DNA from: DAOUTY01 sp964453665
Lineage (GTDB): Bacteria > Chloroflexota > Dehalococcoidia > SZUA-161
Assembly: GCA_964453665.1 (NCBI GenBank)
Contig: CAYVQT010000094.1
Coordinates: 1 to 7,984 of the forward strand
Direction: 5' to 3'
Length of the DNA stretch: 7,984 nt
The position numbers were made by a program, and so were the translations under genes. Under the pieces are notes generated by a model. The model saw nothing but the letters and a program-made list of their open reading frames with translations, ran no database searches and was not told the origin of the DNA. Positions 5,622-7,984 of this stretch are shown here, in pieces; positions within the stretch are counted from its first letter, which is position 1, and every line of letters begins with the position of its first letter.

Positions 5622-6869
5622 ATGACAGAGGTGAACAATTCCCTGTCACCCCACGGGGGTACTTTGGTCGACAGGGTGCTCGATCCAGCTAAGGGCAGGG
5701 AAAAGGCCAGAGAGGCAAAGATCAAACTTCCTCTTGAAGGCTCAAGAGCCACCGAGATTATGAGCATTGCCTACGGTTTCTTCTCTCCTATCGAAGGCTT
5801 TATGGGCTACAAGGACGTGGACTCAGTCTGCAAGGACATGCGTCTCGCCAGTGGATACATATGGGGCATACCCATTGTCTTCGATATCTCTGAGGACGAA
5901 ATCAAGGATAAGGTAATAAAGGAGGGAGAAACACTCCTTTTTACATATCAGGACCAACCCTTTGCCACACTGGACCTGGAGGAAATTTTCGCTTATGACA
6001 AAACCCTGATGGCAGAAAGGGTTTACGGCACTACGGACGATAAACATCCCGGTGTTAAGAGGACATATGCTTATAAGGACAAGTTCCTCGGCGGTAAGGT
6101 CACCCTGATAAATCCGCCAAAAATTAACCCGCCGTATGATAAATACTGGTATCCCCCCAAGGTGCTCAGACAGAAGATAGCCGAGCTGGGTTGGAACAGA
6201 GTCGTTGCTCATCAAACCAGGAATGTTCCCCATACGGGTCACGAGTGGCTGATGAAAGGCGCGTGGTTTGCTTCCAATGCCGATGCGGTCCTGGTAAGCT
6301 GCGTGGTCGGAGAAAAAAGGGCCGGAGATTACATCGACGAAGCTATCGTTATTACCCATGAAGCATTGGGTAGAGCTGGCTATTTCAAGGAAGGCACTCA
6401 CCTCACGTCCATTCTGCTGTGGGATATGCGGTACGCGGGGCCGAGAGAGGCAATCTTCCACGCCGTCGTGAGGAAGAACCTGGGCTGTACCCATCATATG
6501 TTCGGCAGGGACCATGCCGGAGTGGGCAGTTACTACTCGCCTTACGCCGCTCACGAGATATTCGAGCAGGTGCCGGACCTGGGCATAGGCTCGGTGCTGA
6601 CGCTCGAGTGGTGGTATTGCCCGGTCTGCGGTGAGGTAACCTATTCGGGGCTTTGCGGCCATGACAAAGAGCGGCAGGGTTTCAGCGGCACTGTTATCAG
6701 GAGCATAATTCAGGACGGGGTAAAACCCCCGCGACTGATATTCAGGCCGGAAGTATTCGACCTGGTCATGGAAGCCGGTGACAAGTACGGCTTCGGGTCC
6801 CCATTCGTGACCGAGGAATATCTAGCCAACAGGAACCCTGTTATCAGCGTTCCGCCGATGGAGGTATAA
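5622..6869 (+). CDS. sat: ATP sulfurylase (sulfate adenylyltransferase)
   Basis: Sat makes APS and pyrophosphate from ATP and sulfate, or runs the reverse in sulfur oxidisers. The 415-residue single-chain enzyme has an N-terminal PUA-like domain (about 10-165) and a catalytic nucleotidyl-transferase domain. Motifs are HQTRNVPHTGHEWL (197-210, the HxGH nucleotide site; Val-Pro replaces the common Pro-x after RN), MRYAGPREAIFHA (269-281), and GRDHAGVGSYY (295-305). A zinc-type knuckle CPVCG...LCGH (Cys333, Cys336, Cys345, His347) precedes FSGTVIR (354-360). No C-terminal kinase domain is fused, fitting the separate cysC. The ribosome binding site AAGGAGGT is at 5611-5618. The zinc-bearing homo-oligomeric type is common in archaea and dissimilatory sulfate reducers, but no apr or qmo genes are visible, and linkage to cysC and a sulfotransferase points to APS synthesis for sulfation. 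Confidence 0.95.
   Translation: MTEVNNSLSPHGGTLVDRVLDPAKGREKAREAKIKLPLEGSRATEIMSIAYGFFSPIEGFMGYKDVDSVCKDMRLASGYIWGIPIVFDISEDEIKDKVIKEGETLLFTYQDQPFATLDLEEIFAYDKTLMAERVYGTTDDKHPGVKRTYAYKDKFLGGKVTLINPPKINPPYDKYWYPPKVLRQKIAELGWNRVVAHQTRNVPHTGHEWLMKGAWFASNADAVLVSCVVGEKRAGDYIDEAIVITHEALGRAGYFKEGTHLTSILLWDMRYAGPREAIFHAVVRKNLGCTHHMFGRDHAGVGSYYSPYAAHEIFEQVPDLGIGSVLTLEWWYCPVCGEVTYSGLCGHDKERQGFSGTVIRSIIQDGVKPPRLIFRPEVFDLVMEAGDKYGFGSPFVTEEYLANRNPVISVPPMEV
6860..6864 (+). promoter_or_regulatory. Ribosome binding site inside sat for the 98-residue gene
   Basis: GGAGG lies within the last codons of sat, 6 nt before the ATG at 6871 and overlapping the sat terminus. This arrangement couples translation of the small gene to that of sat. 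Confidence 0.7.
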
Positions 6870-6870
6870 G

Positions 6871-7167
6871 ATGGCAGAAATCTTTCCCATAAACATATGG
6901 ATAAACGAAGAGCGATTGGAGAAACTTCAGCAGGCCGGGCTTGCGGACATGGCCGAGGAGGCGTTTGCCGGGCTGAAGAAGCTGCCGGTGCCCACAAATG
7001 AGCAGCAAAGGGACGCTATATTGAAAAGGTTCCCCATGGCGAAGTACGATTCGGCCACCACCAAATCCATAGAGCTGCTGCCCAGGGACATAAAGGACGA
7101 GATATTTAACCTGGTGGTCGCAAAGAATACTCTTGACGTTATCGACGTATTTCTGGCGTCCACCTAA
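6871..7167 (+). CDS. Small acidic protein of unknown function coupled to sat
   Basis: I do not recognise a named family for this 98-residue protein. It has no signal peptide, membrane segment, cysteine or obvious metal motif. The sequence opens with a short strand-like IFPINIWI (4-11), then a helix rich in charged residues (13-37, ERLEKLQQAGLADMAEEAFAG), a linker KLPVPTNEQQ (37-46), a second helix (46-55) with KRFPMAK, and a final helix (about 64-95) containing LPRDIKDEIFNLV. The ATG begins 1 nt after the sat stop, with its ribosome binding site inside sat, so it is made with Sat and is likely to act with it: a Sat-binding or regulatory subunit, or an adaptor between Sat and CysC, are possibilities without direct evidence. 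It ends the operon, followed by a weak hairpin. Coding status is supported by the tight coupling. Confidence 0.8.
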   Translation: MAEIFPINIWINEERLEKLQQAGLADMAEEAFAGLKKLPVPTNEQQRDAILKRFPMAKYDSATTKSIELLPRDIKDEIFNLVVAKNTLDVIDVFLAST

Positions 7168-7168
7168 A

Positions 7169-7198
7169 CTGAGGTCTCCGCACGGAGTCAGGCTGTTT
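7169..7198 (+). terminator. Weak terminator-like hairpin at operon end
   Basis: CTGA (7169-7172) and CTCC (7176-7179) pair with GGAG (7184-7187) and TCAG (7188-7191) across a GCAC loop, with a 3-nt bulge, followed by GCTGTTTT. The short T run makes this a weak call, but it sits directly after the last gene of the operon and before a separate promoter. Confidence 0.35.
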
Positions 7199-7217
7199 TC
7201 AGGTCAAATTATAAGCG

Positions 7218-7246
7218 TTTACCTGCATACACTATCATGATATAGT
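7218..7246 (+). promoter_or_regulatory. Candidate promoter for the right-edge gene
   Basis: TTTACC (7218-7223, 4 of 6) is separated by 17 nt from TATAGT (7241-7246, 5 of 6). The 10-bp palindrome TATCATGATA (7233-7242) overlaps the -10 box and could be a regulator site. Predicted start near 7253, about 28 nt before the gene. Confidence 0.5.
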
Positions 7247-7270
7247 ATAGCGAAACAAATCGCGGGAAGT

Positions 7271-7275
7271 AGGAG
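7271..7275 (+). promoter_or_regulatory. Ribosome binding site deciding the start of the right-edge gene
   Basis: AGGAG abuts the ATG at 7276 with no spacer but lies 6 nt before the in-frame ATG at 7282, so the later codon is the likelier start. Confidence 0.65.
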
Positions 7276-7281
7276 ATGAGA

Positions 7282-7984
7282 ATGAAGAAGAGATTCCTGT
7301 CACTCATAGCGCTGGCTTCGCTGATAATTAGCGCGATCGTTGTTATTATTATAGCGCGTCGCCGTGGCCCTGTGAAAAGAATCCCTAACGGGCCACTTCA
7401 TTTTTTAGTGCCGGAGCGCGATAAGCTAATCCGGTACCATCCCGTAGAATTCTCCAAACCGGTCGCCCATGTGCCTGTGCCACAACATCCTTATATGGCG
7501 CCGAATCCCGGCAGCAACATGCACTGCGATGCCTATATCAGCGACACCTATGAGGCGAGCGGGCCGCTCGGGCTGAATACCGAGGTCGTCACGAGGACCC
7601 AGGGCTTCGGCGGGTATGGCACGATCACCTTTGACAGCAGGGGACGGATTGTCGCTGTCTACGGCAACGGGAGGGCGTTTAAAATCGAGCTTATGGACCC
7701 CTACACGTTCGAAGAGCTGGCATCCTATAAGCTCCCACCGCGGTCCATCCAGTTCTTTTTCCGGGGCATCAGGCCCTGGGAGTATCTCGGCGCCGGGATG
7801 TACTTCTACCTCGATAACGAGGACCGCGCCGTAGTGCCGACAACCGGGAATACCCTTCGGGTCGTCCAGGCTCCCGCACCCGGAAGCCGTGGAGGGTTCG
7901 AACTGGTGCGCGAATATGATCTCAGGGATTACGTCGTGCCCGGGAGAGAGGACAGCGCTGCCTTTGTGCTGCCGGAGTGGAGCG
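7282..7984 (+). CDS. Membrane-anchored extracytoplasmic beta-rich protein (partial, runs off right edge)
   Basis: The frame stays open from 7282 to the end, giving 234 residues of a protein whose C-terminus is outside the window. It starts MKKRFLS, followed by a hydrophobic helix (5-25, SLIALASLIISAIVVIIIA) and RRR, so it is either an N-terminal anchor or an uncleaved signal. The rest is polar and beta-rich. Segments such as GTITFDSRGRIVAVYGNG (113-130) with FKIELMDPYTFEELASYKLP (133-152), and MYFYLDNEDRAVVPTTGN (173-190) with TLRVV, look like successive beta-propeller blades of the PQQ/YVTN-like kind, with 'DPYTFEEL' resembling a blade turn. No catalytic motif was seen. It has its own candidate promoter and lies 114 nt past the sat-linked gene, so it is probably not part of that operon. 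Function unknown. Confidence 0.75.
   Translation, partial: MKKRFLSLIALASLIISAIVVIIIARRRGPVKRIPNGPLHFLVPERDKLIRYHPVEFSKPVAHVPVPQHPYMAPNPGSNMHCDAYISDTYEASGPLGLNTEVVTRTQGFGGYGTITFDSRGRIVAVYGNGRAFKIELMDPYTFEELASYKLPPRSIQFFFRGIRPWEYLGAGMYFYLDNEDRAVVPTTGNTLRVVQAPAPGSRGGFELVREYDLRDYVVPGREDSAAFVLPEWS

Noticed and set aside
5823..6662. Open frame of 279 codons antisense to sat
   Set aside because: It lies wholly opposite sat, whose motifs are unambiguous, and its translation shows no recognisable domain; it is a shadow of sat codon use.

Overview
The window looks like bacterial chromosome of moderate GC, with compact operons and strong Shine-Dalgarno sites. No rRNA, tRNA or other phylogenetic marker is present, so the host cannot be named. 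The gene set (two-subunit CoA-transferase, single-chain zinc-type ATP sulfurylase, short palindromic dispersed repeats) would fit an anaerobic bacterium such as an uncultured Chloroflexota/Dehalococcoidia-type lineage, but that is a low-confidence inference.

Layout. Positions 3-164 hold the 3' end of an unidentified gene. Positions 305-1774 hold a two-gene operon for the alpha and beta subunits of a family I (3-oxoacid type) CoA-transferase, closed by a terminator-like hairpin. A convergent MarR-type regulator lies on the minus strand (1875-2411). Its probable promoter has a perfect -10 box overlapped by a 14-bp palindrome, and a foldable leader follows. The non-coding stretch from 2412 to 2838 holds the marR promoter/operator, two adjacent inverted-repeat elements that look like dispersed genomic repeats, a promoter candidate reading right, and a terminator-like hairpin in the leader of the next operon.

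Positions 2839-7167 form the most coherent unit: a sulfotransferase, a TauE/SafE (TSUP) membrane permease, APS kinase (cysC), ATP sulfurylase (sat) and a 98-residue protein of unknown function translationally coupled to sat. Read together, sulfate (or a related anion) would be moved by the permease, activated by Sat to APS, phosphorylated by CysC to PAPS, and used by the sulfotransferase to sulfate an acceptor not identifiable here. No APS/PAPS reductase or sulfite reductase is visible, so the window points to sulfation rather than sulfate reduction.

A separate gene starts at about 7282 behind its own candidate promoter and runs off the right edge. It encodes a membrane-anchored, extracytoplasmic beta-rich protein. 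The most novel items are the small sat-coupled protein, the self-contained sulfation operon with its possible leader attenuator, and the marR control region. I saw no CRISPR array, transposase or phage gene.
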